Below are positions 17,621-26,171 of a stretch of 64,000 nt of DNA, piece by piece. The stretch comes from Couchioplanes caeruleus (GTDB taxonomy: Bacteria; Actinomycetota; Actinomycetes; Mycobacteriales; Micromonosporaceae), in contig NZ_RJKL01000001.1 of assembly GCF_003751945.1 (NCBI RefSeq), positions 1,426,001-1,490,000 of the forward strand. Reading direction: 5' to 3'. Numbering within the stretch: position 1 is the first letter of the stretch; every line of letters starts with the position of its first letter. The notes beneath the pieces are model-generated. The model worked only from the letters and a program-made list of their open reading frames with translations. It was not told the origin of the DNA and did not search any database. Position numbers and translations under genes: made by a program.

Positions 17621-18334
17621 CTAAAGAGTCAACTCCTCACTGAGCGCGGCGAGCACTGCGGCGGGGTCTGGCGAGCGGGTCAGGGACCGGCCGATGACGA
17701 TGTGCGTGGCGCCCGCCCGGAGGGCGGCGACCGGATCCGCTGGGCGGGCATGCTCGGTGGAGGCCTGACCGGCCAGTTCAGCGCGCAGCCGCACACCCGG
17801 CGTCACGATCAGCATGCCGGGGCCGAGGTGTGCGCGCAGGGTCGCCGCCTCCTGGGGCGAGGCGACGACGCCGTGGCAGCCCGCACGCTGGGCCAGTCGT
17901 GCCAACCGCGGGACCTGCTCGGCGGTCGTGGCCCGCACGCCGACGTCCGCGAGGTCGGCGTCGGTCAGGCTCGTGACGACGGTCAGCGCGATCACCCGGA
18001 GCCGGGGAAAGTCGGCGGCGGCCCGCACCGCGGCTTCCATGATCCGGGTGCCAGCCATGGCATGCACGGTCACCATGGTCGCGCCGAGCCGACCGGCGGC
18101 CCGGACGGCACCGGCGACCGACGTCGGAATCTCGAACAACTTGAGATCGAGGAAGACGTCCTTGCCCTCGCCTGCCAGCCGGGCGGCCAGCGCCGGGCCG
18201 GCAGCGGTCAGCAGTTCCAGGCCGATCTTGTACGCCTGGCCGGCGTCCCCGAGCCGGGCGACGACCGCCTCGGCGGCGTCGACGGTGTCGACGTCGAGCG
18301 CGACGATGATGCGGCGGGCAGCGTCCACATTCAT
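17621..18334 (-). CDS. pyrF: Orotidine 5'-phosphate decarboxylase-like protein
   Basis: 237 residues, (beta/alpha)8 barrel of the short PyrF group: IIVALDVDT (10-18), YKIGLELL (35-42), FLDLKLFEIPTSV (61-73), VTVHAMAG, IVTPGVR and IVIGRSLT near the end. In typical PyrF the active-site signature is DxKxxDI, where both Asp and Lys are catalytic; here the last Asp is Glu (D63-L-K65-L-F-E68). The phosphate-binding loop after TPGVR also differs (LAGQASTEHAR). It is not next to other pyrimidine genes. It may be a true decarboxylase with a conservative change or a paralogue with another substrate. Confidence 0.75.
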   Translation of the reverse strand: MNVDAARRIIVALDVDTVDAAEAVVARLGDAGQAYKIGLELLTAAGPALAARLAGEGKDVFLDLKLFEIPTSVAGAVRAAGRLGATMVTVHAMAGTRIMEAAVRAAADFPRLRVIALTVVTSLTDADLADVGVRATTAEQVPRLARLAQRAGCHGVVASPQEAATLRAHLGPGMLIVTPGVRLRAELAGQASTEHARPADPVAALRAGATHIVIGRSLTRSPDPAAVLAALSEELTL

Positions 18335-18467
18335 GATCTTGCCAGAGGACGGTCAGCGGGTGAGGAGTGGACAGTTTCCGACAGTTCTCGATAGTGCGAT
18401 CACGGACAACCGTTCCCCTCCTAACCTGAAGGCTCAGATCAGGTCGCTCACCCGGGTGGTGGTCCGC

Positions 18468-21400
18468 ATGCCCCGCACCGCAGCCGTCCTTCCCACCCAA
18501 CTCAGCGTCTTCTGCCTGAACCCGGCGACCGGCATCCCGGCCGGCCGCGGGTTGCCGGTCTACGCCGAGGTGCAGTTTCATGCGGCGGCACCGGGCGAGC
18601 CGCTCGCCGGGTTCAACTTCGACGACTTCGTAGCCGCGTTCCGGGACGCCGACCCGCAGGAGCGGGACGACGCGGCCGTTGCCCGCGACTGCTGGGACGC
18701 GTTCCGTCCGGCGGTGGCGGCGACACTGTCCGCCACGGCCGCCGCCGACCTCGCGGCGGACCGCGCCGCCGGTCGGGCGTTCGCGGCGGAGGTGATCCGG
18801 CACGCCGTCAATGAGGCCGGCCGGCTCGGCGCCGTGCCGCCGGCCCGACTACCCGGCCTGTTCGAGGCGGCGGTCCGCGCGGTGGCCCGGGAGCGCGGGC
18901 TCGATCTGCGTACGCCCGGCGAGGCGCCGCGCGGCTGGGCGTACCCGCTCGGGGTGCTGGCCAGCGACCACTGCGGCTACCTGTCGTTCGACCTGACGCG
19001 CCTGCCCACGCCGGTCCGGGCGGCGATCGGCGAGGCAATGCAGGTGCGGCGGCAGTCGCCCGACGGGCCGCGCGACGTCGCGGTCTGGTTGGCCGCGGCC
19101 GGCTCCCCGGACCGGGTGGACGCCCTCGTGGACGGCCGATTCGCCGAGGCCGTCATCGTCGCCCGGCTGGCCGCGCCGGCCCCGCCGCTGCTGGACCGGC
19201 TCCGCGGGCGGGGACTGCCGGCGATCCAGCGACCGAGCCTCGCCGACTGGCGGCTGTCCCCCGGATCGTTCTCGGCCACCCTTCCGGCGGTGTTCGGCGA
19301 CCACGGCTGTGAGACGATGCTGCCGGCCAGCCTGGCCATCCAGGCCTTCCAGTTGCAGCAGGCGGTGCTGCTCACCGACGTGTCGGCGCCGGCGGATCCG
19401 GTACGCCTCGGCGTGGTGCACGAGTACGCCGTCCGCTGGTTCCAACTCGGCCACTCCCTCGGCGGGATCGTCCACAGTGTGCCGCTCGCCCCCGGCGAGT
19501 CGGTCAACCTCGCGGTCATCGACTGGTCCCGGGCCGACGACGCGGCCCGCGACGAGGACACCAAGGTCACCGAACAGCTTCTGCACGACCAGCGACGGGA
19601 CCGCACCATCACGGAGACGGTGGACGCCGCGCTCAGCGAATACCAGGGCGGTTCCAGTTCGATGTCCGGTCTGGCCGGGTCCGCAGGCGCGTCCGGCAGC
19701 ATCGGCGTGGCGGGCGCGGCCGTCGGCCTCAGCGGGGCGATCGGCGGGGCGTCGTCGGCGTCGCGGGGCCGGCGTGATCTCAGTTCCCAGACGGTGCAGC
19801 GGGTCAGCGACCACATCACCCAGGCCAGCAGCGCCGTACGGGAACTGCGCAGCACCGTGGTCGTCCACTCGACGCAGGCCGAGCGTGAGGTGATAGAGAC
19901 CCGGACGGTCGTCAACTACAACCACGCGCACGCGTTGACCGTCCTCTACTACGAGGTGCTGCGCCACTTCCGGGTGGCGACCGCGCTGGAGCGGGAGCGC
20001 CCGGCCGTGTTCGTCCGGACCCGGGTGGACTGGTTCGACGGTGCCGACGACGCGGCCACGGCGGTGGCCGCCCGGTTCGCCGGGACGATCCGGGCCGCGC
20101 TGCTCGACCCGACGCTGTCCGGACATGTCGACGCCCTCATCCGTACGGTCCACCGCCGGCAGGTGCACACGGCCGTGCCGGCACCGCCGGCTCGGCCCGA
20201 ACCGCCGCTGGTCTACTTCCGGTTCGCCATCCGCACCGGCGGCGTGAGCGCGACCGGCGGCAGCAACCAGCGGGTCGAGATCCGCGGCACATTCATCGGT
20301 CCCGGCGGCGCGACCGGACTGGTCAACCGCGCCCTCGGGGACATCGACACGCTCGGCTACCCGGGCGCCTTCGAGGCGACCGACCACACCTACGTCTTCG
20401 TCGCCGGGGTTTCGCCGGCCCCGCCACGCAACGGCTCGGTGCCGTGGGGGGACGTGGACGCGATCCTGCTGGGCGTCGCGCCGGAGAACTGCGACGTCGG
20501 CATCCAACGGATCACGCTGACCGCCAGGGATGCCGACGGCCGGGAACACCCGCTGCTGGACATGGACTACCGCGGATCCGGCGGCGACCTGTTCGTCACC
20601 CAACCCACGTCGATCCTGCTGCCGCTGAACCGCCCGGCCGGGACCGGGGCGCCGGCCGTACCACCGGCCGGGGAGCTGGACGACCTGGCCCGCACCGGTG
20701 AACTCCTGGCACACCTTCGCGCCAACCCCCTGCACTACGGCCGCGCGCTCCTGGTCGCGCTCGGTCCGGCCGAGCGCGAGCGGTGGCTGGCCGGCATCCG
20801 CCTGCCCGACAACTCGAGCGTGCTGGAGCACGTGGAGAACCGGCTGGTGGAGTTCGCCGGCCCGTGGGTGTGCTTCCCCTGTGTGGATCCGGCCTGGGCG
20901 GACCAGATCCGCACATCTGCCGGCGAGACACCGCCGGAGCCGCCGGTCGAGAACCTGATCACGCTGCCGGCCCGCGGGGCGTTCGCCGAAGCCCGGCTCG
21001 GCCACTGCAGCGCGGCCGAGGAGATCGACAACTCCCGGTTCTGGGACTGGCAGAGTTCGCCGATTCCGCATCTGGCCCCGGAGATCGCCCCGGTGCAGCC
21101 CGTGCAGCCGCAGCCGCAGAACCCGGACCTGACCCCGAGCCCGCTGCCCTCGCCGGTGGTGAACATCGTCAACCCGGCACCCGCGCCCGACCCGACCGGG
21201 ATGGCCGCCGCGCTGGCGGCGATCGCCACCCCGAACATCTTCCGCGACATGTCCGGCCGCGGCGAGCTGGCCGACCTGCTCAAACGGCTGTCGGACAACA
21301 CGATCGGCATCGCCGAGGCGGCCAGCGTGGCCCGCCGCATCCAGACGCCGGGCGGCTCCGGCGGCCCTGGCGGCTTCGGCGGCGGGGCCGGCGGGTACAG

Positions 21401-22544
21401 CGGCGGGTACGGCGGGATGGGCGCGGGCGGGATCGGCGGCCAGCGCTCGGGCCCCCAGCAGCCGTCCGCGGTCAACCGAGACCTCCAGGACCTGCGCCGC
21501 ACCCTGGGCCAGGCACAGCAGTCCGGCTACCTGACGCCCGAGCAGGCCCAGGCGGCGTACGGGCAAGCGGTGCAGAACGCGCTGACCCCTGACGACCTGC
21601 ACCAGGTGGACTCCCGCTACACCCCGCCGGCCACGACGAAGAACTCACTACTCGGTCTGATCGGCGAGCAGAACCTGGCGGACGCCCTGACGGCCAAGGG
21701 CCTGACCGTCTTCCACGACTGGAGCAAGAACGTCAACGCCAACGGCGTCGACCTGATCGCCTACGACCCCACGACCAAGACGCTCTGGCTGGTCGACAAC
21801 AAGGCCCAGATGAAGGGCATCTCCGGTGCCGGGGCGCTGACCGGGCCGCAGTACACCCAGAACCTGGCCGACGCGCGCCGGTTCCTGGCCGACGTCTATC
21901 CGGACCGGGCGGCCGCCATCCCGGCCGTGGAGGCGATCGACGCCGGCCGGATCAACCGGGTGGTCGGCAACGCCTGGGCCGGCGCGGAGACCCGCTTCAC
22001 CCAGGCCATCTTCGACAGCGGCCTGCACGTCTTCGACGTACGCCTGATGCGGCTGTTCGCACCCGGCGAACGGGCGGCGTGGCTCGAGGCGTTCACCAAG
22101 CTCCCCCGCGGGGCGATCAAGCGGGCGGTCCGCGGTACGGCCGTGCTGGACGGGGTGCTGCTCGTGCTCGCCGTGGCCGAAGGGGCCAGCTACCTGGCCC
22201 GGGGCGACCTTCGGGGCGCCCTCCAGGTGGCCGGCGAGGTCGCCACCGAGATCACCTTCGGCACGCTGCTGAGCAAGCTGCCCGGCGGCCTGTTCGCCGG
22301 CTTCGCCCTGGAGATCAAACCGGACAACTGGCGGGAACTCGAACGCGAGGAGCGCATCGGCTACCTGACCAAGAAGATTCCCGACTACCACAGCCGGCCG
22401 CAGGCTGAACGCGATCAGATCCACGACGCGCTGGGGGCGATGCTGGAACACCCCCTGGAGGTCCAGCTTCCGCCGCCGGTGGCGCCGCCACCGCGGCAGA
22501 TCGCGCCGTTCCTGTGGTATCCGTACAAGCCCGACTGGACCTAA
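18468..22544 (+). CDS. Large modular protein with C-terminal PD-(D/E)XK-like nuclease domain
   Basis: 1358 residues from ATG 18468; the frame is open further upstream only as antisense of the PyrF-like gene. N-terminal 350 residues are an unrecognised globular region. Then GHSLGGIVHSVPLAPGESV (near 330) leads into a helical stretch, a Gly/Ala/Ser-rich hydrophobic segment near 405-425, and VVNYNHAHALTVLYYEVLRHF near 482. A Pro-rich linker (near 875-895) and a Gly-rich linker (near 962-985) precede the domain at about 1055-1200: GEQNLADALTAKG, GVDLIAYD and LWLVDNKAQ, matching the E...D...(D/E)xK layout of restriction-like nucleases. A hydrophobic helix pair follows. There is no signal peptide. 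The architecture resembles polymorphic toxins, but no immunity gene is recognisable. Its stop overlaps the convergent ABC gene. Confidence 0.7.
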   Translation: MPRTAAVLPTQLSVFCLNPATGIPAGRGLPVYAEVQFHAAAPGEPLAGFNFDDFVAAFRDADPQERDDAAVARDCWDAFRPAVAATLSATAAADLAADRAAGRAFAAEVIRHAVNEAGRLGAVPPARLPGLFEAAVRAVARERGLDLRTPGEAPRGWAYPLGVLASDHCGYLSFDLTRLPTPVRAAIGEAMQVRRQSPDGPRDVAVWLAAAGSPDRVDALVDGRFAEAVIVARLAAPAPPLLDRLRGRGLPAIQRPSLADWRLSPGSFSATLPAVFGDHGCETMLPASLAIQAFQLQQAVLLTDVSAPADPVRLGVVHEYAVRWFQLGHSLGGIVHSVPLAPGESVNLAVIDWSRADDAARDEDTKVTEQLLHDQRRDRTITETVDAALSEYQGGSSSMSGLAGSAGASGSIGVAGAAVGLSGAIGGASSASRGRRDLSSQTVQRVSDHITQASSAVRELRSTVVVHSTQAEREVIETRTVVNYNHAHALTVLYYEVLRHFRVATALERERPAVFVRTRVDWFDGADDAATAVAARFAGTIRAALLDPTLSGHVDALIRTVHRRQVHTAVPAPPARPEPPLVYFRFAIRTGGVSATGGSNQRVEIRGTFIGPGGATGLVNRALGDIDTLGYPGAFEATDHTYVFVAGVSPAPPRNGSVPWGDVDAILLGVAPENCDVGIQRITLTARDADGREHPLLDMDYRGSGGDLFVTQPTSILLPLNRPAGTGAPAVPPAGELDDLARTGELLAHLRANPLHYGRALLVALGPAERERWLAGIRLPDNSSVLEHVENRLVEFAGPWVCFPCVDPAWADQIRTSAGETPPEPPVENLITLPARGAFAEARLGHCSAAEEIDNSRFWDWQSSPIPHLAPEIAPVQPVQPQPQNPDLTPSPLPSPVVNIVNPAPAPDPTGMAAALAAIATPNIFRDMSGRGELADLLKRLSDNTIGIAEAASVARRIQTPGGSGGPGGFGGGAGGYSGGYGGMGAGGIGGQRSGPQQPSAVNRDLQDLRRTLGQAQQSGYLTPEQAQAAYGQAVQNALTPDDLHQVDSRYTPPATTKNSLLGLIGEQNLADALTAKGLTVFHDWSKNVNANGVDLIAYDPTTKTLWLVDNKAQMKGISGAGALTGPQYTQNLADARRFLADVYPDRAAAIPAVEAIDAGRINRVVGNAWAGAETRFTQAIFDSGLHVFDVRLMRLFAPGERAAWLEAFTKLPRGAIKRAVRGTAVLDGVLLVLAVAEGASYLARGDLRGALQVAGEVATEITFGTLLSKLPGGLFAGFALEIKPDNWRELEREERIGYLTKKIPDYHSRPQAERDQIHDALGAMLEHPLEVQLPPPVAPPPRQIAPFLWYPYKPDWT

Positions 22545-24277
22545 GGCGATCGGTCGGATGTGGGCACCGCCCATTGCCCGACCAGGTCGGCATAGGTCGA
22601 TGAGCCGGCGAGCAGGTCGTCGTGCGAGCCGCACACCGTGCGGGGTCCGTCCATGAGCAGTACCAGGTCGGCCCGGCGGGCGGAGCTGATCCGGTGCGCG
22701 ATCACGATGAGCGTGCGGCCCCGCTCGGCGAAGGCGGTCTCCACGCGTGCCTCGGTGGCGGGGTCCAGGTGGCAGGTGGCCTCGTCGAGCACCAACACGG
22801 AAGCCTCCGAGAAGTACGCGCGAGCCAGCGCCACAAGCTGCCGTTCGCCGCTGGACAGCCCGTACGGCACCGCGTCGTACCCGCCCAGCCGCGCGACGAG
22901 GGCACCCAGCCCGAGCGCGCGTACGGCGGCGTCCAACTGCGCGTCGGTGGCGCCGGGGCGCAGGTACGCGAGGTTCTCGCGCAGGGTGCCGGCGAAGACG
23001 TAGGCGGCCTGCGGGCTGAGCACGATGCGGCGGCGCAGCGCGTCCGGTGCGATCGCGGTGACCGGGACGCCGCCGAGCAGGACGGCACCGGACTGCGGCC
23101 GGTCGAGGCCGCACAGCAGCCGGGCGAGCGTGGTCTTGCCCATCCCGCTCGGGCCGACGATGGCGAGGTGCCGGCCCTCCGGCAGGTCCAGGTCCAGATG
23201 GTCCACGACCGGGGCGGCGTGCGGGCCGTACGCGAAGGTCAGGCCCCGTATCCGCAGGTCGTGTCCGGCGGGCGGCGCGGCCCGGGACGGCGGCGGGGCC
23301 GGCGGTGTCCGGCTGGCCTCGGCGAGCCGGTACAGCGCGATGCCCAACTCCACCAGCCAGTCCCCCACCACGGTGACCAGGGTGCGTATCGCCGGCAGCA
23401 GGCTCGCGGTGACGTAGGTCAGTCCGCCCACCAGTTGCCCGGCGGTCAACCGGTGCTCGGTCAGCCACGGCGCGAGGACGACGAGCGCGAGGAGCACGCC
23501 CTGCCCGCCCACTGTGATCACCAGGGTGCGTGCGGCCGTCGCCCGGGCCAGCGCGCGGGTCGTGGCGGCGAACCGGTCCACCTCCGCGCCGACCTCGGCG
23601 GCCACCCGGTCGCGTGCGGCGCAGGCGACCACGTCCCGCAGCCCGGACAGCGCGGTGCCGGCCGAGGCCGCGACCGCCTCCTCGGCCAGCAGGGTGGCGT
23701 ACTCACGGCGCGCCAGCGAGGACAGCAGCAGCCCGTAGAACACGAGCGCCAGCGCGAGCGGCGGAAGCACGACCGCGGCGACCGCGGGGGCGAGTGCGGT
23801 CAGCCCGACGGCCGCCGCGATCATGCCGACCGCCGCCCCACGCATCGTGCGCAGCAGGCCGGACACCAGCCGGCGTACGGTCTCCACCTGGCTGCCCAGC
23901 CGCGCCGCACCGGCCGGATCCGGCCGCTCGCCCGCGGCCGCGCGGACCAGAGTGGCGGTGACGACCGCGCGCACCAGACTGTCGCGCACCGGCTCCACCA
24001 CGGCCGCGAGCCACGGGTAGAGCCGGCGGACCGCGACCACCCGCACCGACCAGGCCAGGGCGAGCATGGCCAGCCAGCCCAGCCCGGCGAGCGGGGCCTG
24101 CCGCGCGAAGCCCCGGTCCACGGCATTGGCCACGACCAGGCCGCCGACCAGCGCCGGCGCCGACTCCACCACCGACCACGCGGCGATCCGGACCAGCGCC
24201 CGCCGCCGCCCGCGCAGCGGGTCGCGCAGCAGCCGCCACGCGGCCGCCCTGCCGAGACGCCCCTCCGGCCGGGTCAC
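22541..24277 (-). CDS. ABC transporter half (TMD-NBD), RamB-like, in lanthipeptide operon
   Basis: 578 residues. GTG 24277 overlaps the upstream ABC stop (GTGA), so the two are coupled. N-terminal membrane domain has about five to six hydrophobic segments. The nucleotide-binding domain has Walker A GPSGMGKTT (about 368), the C-loop written GLSSGERQLVALARA (LSSGE rather than LSGGQ), Walker B VLVLDEAT and H-loop IVIAHR. Two adjacent half-transporters downstream of a LanKC/LanA pair match the ramAB layout of SapB-type loci, so this is probably the peptide exporter with the next gene. There is no N-terminal C39 peptidase, so the leader must be removed elsewhere. Confidence 0.88.
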   Translation of the reverse strand: MTRPEGRLGRAAAWRLLRDPLRGRRRALVRIAAWSVVESAPALVGGLVVANAVDRGFARQAPLAGLGWLAMLALAWSVRVVAVRRLYPWLAAVVEPVRDSLVRAVVTATLVRAAAGERPDPAGAARLGSQVETVRRLVSGLLRTMRGAAVGMIAAAVGLTALAPAVAAVVLPPLALALVFYGLLLSSLARREYATLLAEEAVAASAGTALSGLRDVVACAARDRVAAEVGAEVDRFAATTRALARATAARTLVITVGGQGVLLALVVLAPWLTEHRLTAGQLVGGLTYVTASLLPAIRTLVTVVGDWLVELGIALYRLAEASRTPPAPPPSRAAPPAGHDLRIRGLTFAYGPHAAPVVDHLDLDLPEGRHLAIVGPSGMGKTTLARLLCGLDRPQSGAVLLGGVPVTAIAPDALRRRIVLSPQAAYVFAGTLRENLAYLRPGATDAQLDAAVRALGLGALVARLGGYDAVPYGLSSGERQLVALARAYFSEASVLVLDEATCHLDPATEARVETAFAERGRTLIVIAHRISSARRADLVLLMDGPRTVCGSHDDLLAGSSTYADLVGQWAVPTSDRSP

Positions 24278-25971
24278 GGTGGCGTCCCGTCGGCATCGCC
24301 GGCGGCGAAGACGGCGCGGTAGTCGGGCCGGGCCCACAGGTCCCGGTGCCGGCCGACCGCGCGGAGGCGCCCGGCATCGAGCCACGCGACGAGGTCGGCG
24401 CGGGCCGCCGTGGCGGGACGGTGGGTCACCACGATCCGGGTACGGCCGGCCAACCGGTCGGTGAGTACGGCGCCGATCCGTGCCTCGGTCACGGTGTCCA
24501 GGCCGGAGGTGGCGTCGTCGAGCACCAGTACCCGGGCGTCCCGGGCGAGCGCGCGGGCCAGCCCGATCCGCTGCACCTCCCCGCCCGACATCGGCGCCTC
24601 GGGCAGCGGGGTGTCATACCCGTCCGGCAGCAGCCGGATGAACGCGTCGGCCTGGGCCGCCGCCGCGGCGGCACGGACGGCGGACCGGTCCAGCCCGGGA
24701 CTCCCGTACGAGATGGCGTCGTGCACCGTGCGCCCGAGCAGTACCGGCCGCTCGAACGCGTACGCCACGGCGCCGGCGGCGAACGCCGTAACCGGTACGC
24801 CGTCGAGCAGGACGACGCCCTCGTCCGCGCGCACCAGCCCGCCGACCAGGCCGGCCAGGGTCGTCTTACCCGCACCGGAACGACCCACCACCGCTACCGC
24901 GCAGCCCGCCGGCACGTCCAGGTCCAGCCGGTCGAGTACGGCCCGCTCCTTGCGGCGCACGGTGACACCGCGGAAGCTGACCGCGCCCGGCCCTTCCCGC
25001 AGCGCACAGTCCCCGGCGGCGGGCACCGGCTCGGCGAGCAGCTCCGCCAGCCGGCGCGCGCCGGCGCGGGCGTACCCGAGCCCGGTGAACGCCTCCACCT
25101 GCGCGATCAGGCCCAGGGCGAGCGCCACGTACCCGGCGGCGGCGACGAACTGCCCGGCGCTGAGCCGGCCGGCGCTCACCCCCCAGCCGGCGGCCCCGAG
25201 CACGGCCAGGTTGACGGTTGCCGAGAGGATCGACCCCTGCCACGCCATCCGGCGTTGGGCGGCCCAGGTGGCGTGCCCGGCCGCGCTGACCCCGTCCAGC
25301 GGGGCGAGTACCCGGTCGATCTCGCGCCGTACCGTGCCCGCCGCCTGGACGGTGCGGATGCCGGCCAGCGCGTCCTGCAGCAGCGAGACGATCGCCGCCT
25401 GCGCGGTCCGGTACCGGGTGACCGTCGCCGAGGTGTCCGCGACGAACCGGCCGAGCACCGCCCAGGAGACCGGCGCGGCGACGAGGAAGGCGACCGCGCA
25501 GCGCCAGTCGATGAGCCAGAGCGCCACGATGCCGCCGATCGAGGTGGCGGCTCCGACGATGACGTCCACGGTGGAGTCGAGCGCGTGTCCGGCGTCGGAG
25601 CCGGCGCTGACAAGCCGGCTGGTCACGTCGCCGGGATCGACCTTGCGCCGCGCCGCGGTGCCGCGTGCCACGACCACCCGCAGCACCTCGTGCCGCAGCC
25701 ACCGGGTGCCGCCTGACAGGCAGCCCGCTTCGGCGACGGTCGCGAGGACCGTGCACAGGGCGGACGTCGCGATGACCAGGCCCAGCCGGGTGGCGGCCGT
25801 GGCGGTGCCGCCCCGGCCCAGCACGGCGTCGGTGGCCGCGGCGAGCGCCGCCGGCAGTGCCAGGATCGCCACCGAGTTCGCCGCGCTGGACGCGACGAGC
25901 AGCGCGCCCCAGCCGGGCGTGCGTCGCGCCGTGCGGGCGAGCAACCGGAGGGTCGCCGGTCCGGCGTTCAT
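24274..25971 (-). CDS. ABC transporter half (TMD-NBD), RamA-like, in lanthipeptide operon
   Basis: 565 residues from ATG 25971. The membrane domain covers about 1-310 (for example LLVASSAANSVAILALPAALAAA and IGGIVALWLIDWRCAVAFLVAA). The NBD has Walker A GRSGAGKTT, the signature PMSGGEVQRIGLARAL, Walker B VLVLDDAT and H-loop VVTHR. The residue after Walker B is Asp, not the usual catalytic Glu, so this half may be the weaker ATPase of a heterodimer. It lies 88 bp after LanA with a strong hairpin between them. No peptidase domain. Confidence 0.88.
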   Translation of the reverse strand: MNAGPATLRLLARTARRTPGWGALLVASSAANSVAILALPAALAAATDAVLGRGGTATAATRLGLVIATSALCTVLATVAEAGCLSGGTRWLRHEVLRVVVARGTAARRKVDPGDVTSRLVSAGSDAGHALDSTVDVIVGAATSIGGIVALWLIDWRCAVAFLVAAPVSWAVLGRFVADTSATVTRYRTAQAAIVSLLQDALAGIRTVQAAGTVRREIDRVLAPLDGVSAAGHATWAAQRRMAWQGSILSATVNLAVLGAAGWGVSAGRLSAGQFVAAAGYVALALGLIAQVEAFTGLGYARAGARRLAELLAEPVPAAGDCALREGPGAVSFRGVTVRRKERAVLDRLDLDVPAGCAVAVVGRSGAGKTTLAGLVGGLVRADEGVVLLDGVPVTAFAAGAVAYAFERPVLLGRTVHDAISYGSPGLDRSAVRAAAAAAQADAFIRLLPDGYDTPLPEAPMSGGEVQRIGLARALARDARVLVLDDATSGLDTVTEARIGAVLTDRLAGRTRIVVTHRPATAARADLVAWLDAGRLRAVGRHRDLWARPDYRAVFAAGDADGTPP

Positions 25972-25999
25972 GGACCGGCCCTCCTCACCGGGGCATTGT

Positions 26000-26040
26000 G
26001 GTGACCCACCGCCGCGGACGGAGCCGGGCGGTGGGTCACC
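26000..26040 (-). terminator. Hairpin after the lanthipeptide precursor gene
   Basis: GGTGACCCACCGCC and GGCGGTGGGTCACC are perfect 14-bp arms around a 13-nt loop. It lies 20 bp past the LanA stop and 29 bp before the ABC gene start. Leaky hairpins in this position commonly let precursor mRNA accumulate above exporter mRNA (inference here). Confidence 0.75.
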
Positions 26041-26059
26041 GGACGGTGCCGCCTCACGA

Positions 26060-26158
26060 TCAGCCGCAGTCGATCGACGTGAAGATGCTGAGGCAGGGCC
26101 AGGCCGCCACGCCGCCGGTGTCGGCCTCGGTCGCCTGCAGCTCCAGGATCTCGGACAT
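26060..26158 (-). CDS. lanA: Class III lanthipeptide precursor (LanA)
   Basis: 32-residue peptide too short for most gene callers. ATG 26158 follows a perfect GGAGGTGA with 4-bp spacing. The leader begins MSEILELQATEADTGG and contains ILELQ, matching the hydrophobic ILxLQ-type leader motif recognised by class III LanKC enzymes. The putative core is VAAWPCLSIFTSIDCG, with Ser24, Thr27, Ser28 and Cys22, Cys31. SIFTSIDC approximates the labionin pattern Ser-x2-Ser-x(2-5)-Cys, with Thr in the second place. The LanKC gene ends 13 bp upstream and RamAB-like exporters follow. Which ring forms cannot be deduced from sequence. Confidence 0.85.
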   Translation of the reverse strand: MSEILELQATEADTGGVAAWPCLSIFTSIDCG

Positions 26159-26171
26159 AGTTCACCTCCTC

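Noticed and set aside
17814..18467. N-terminal extension of the 1358-residue protein
   Set aside because: The extension is antisense to the PyrF-like gene; the alignment-quality sequence begins at ATG 18468.
22541..22640. Immunity gene for the nuclease-domain protein
   Set aside because: The next gene is a convergent ABC exporter overlapping the stop codon; no small gene lies in between.
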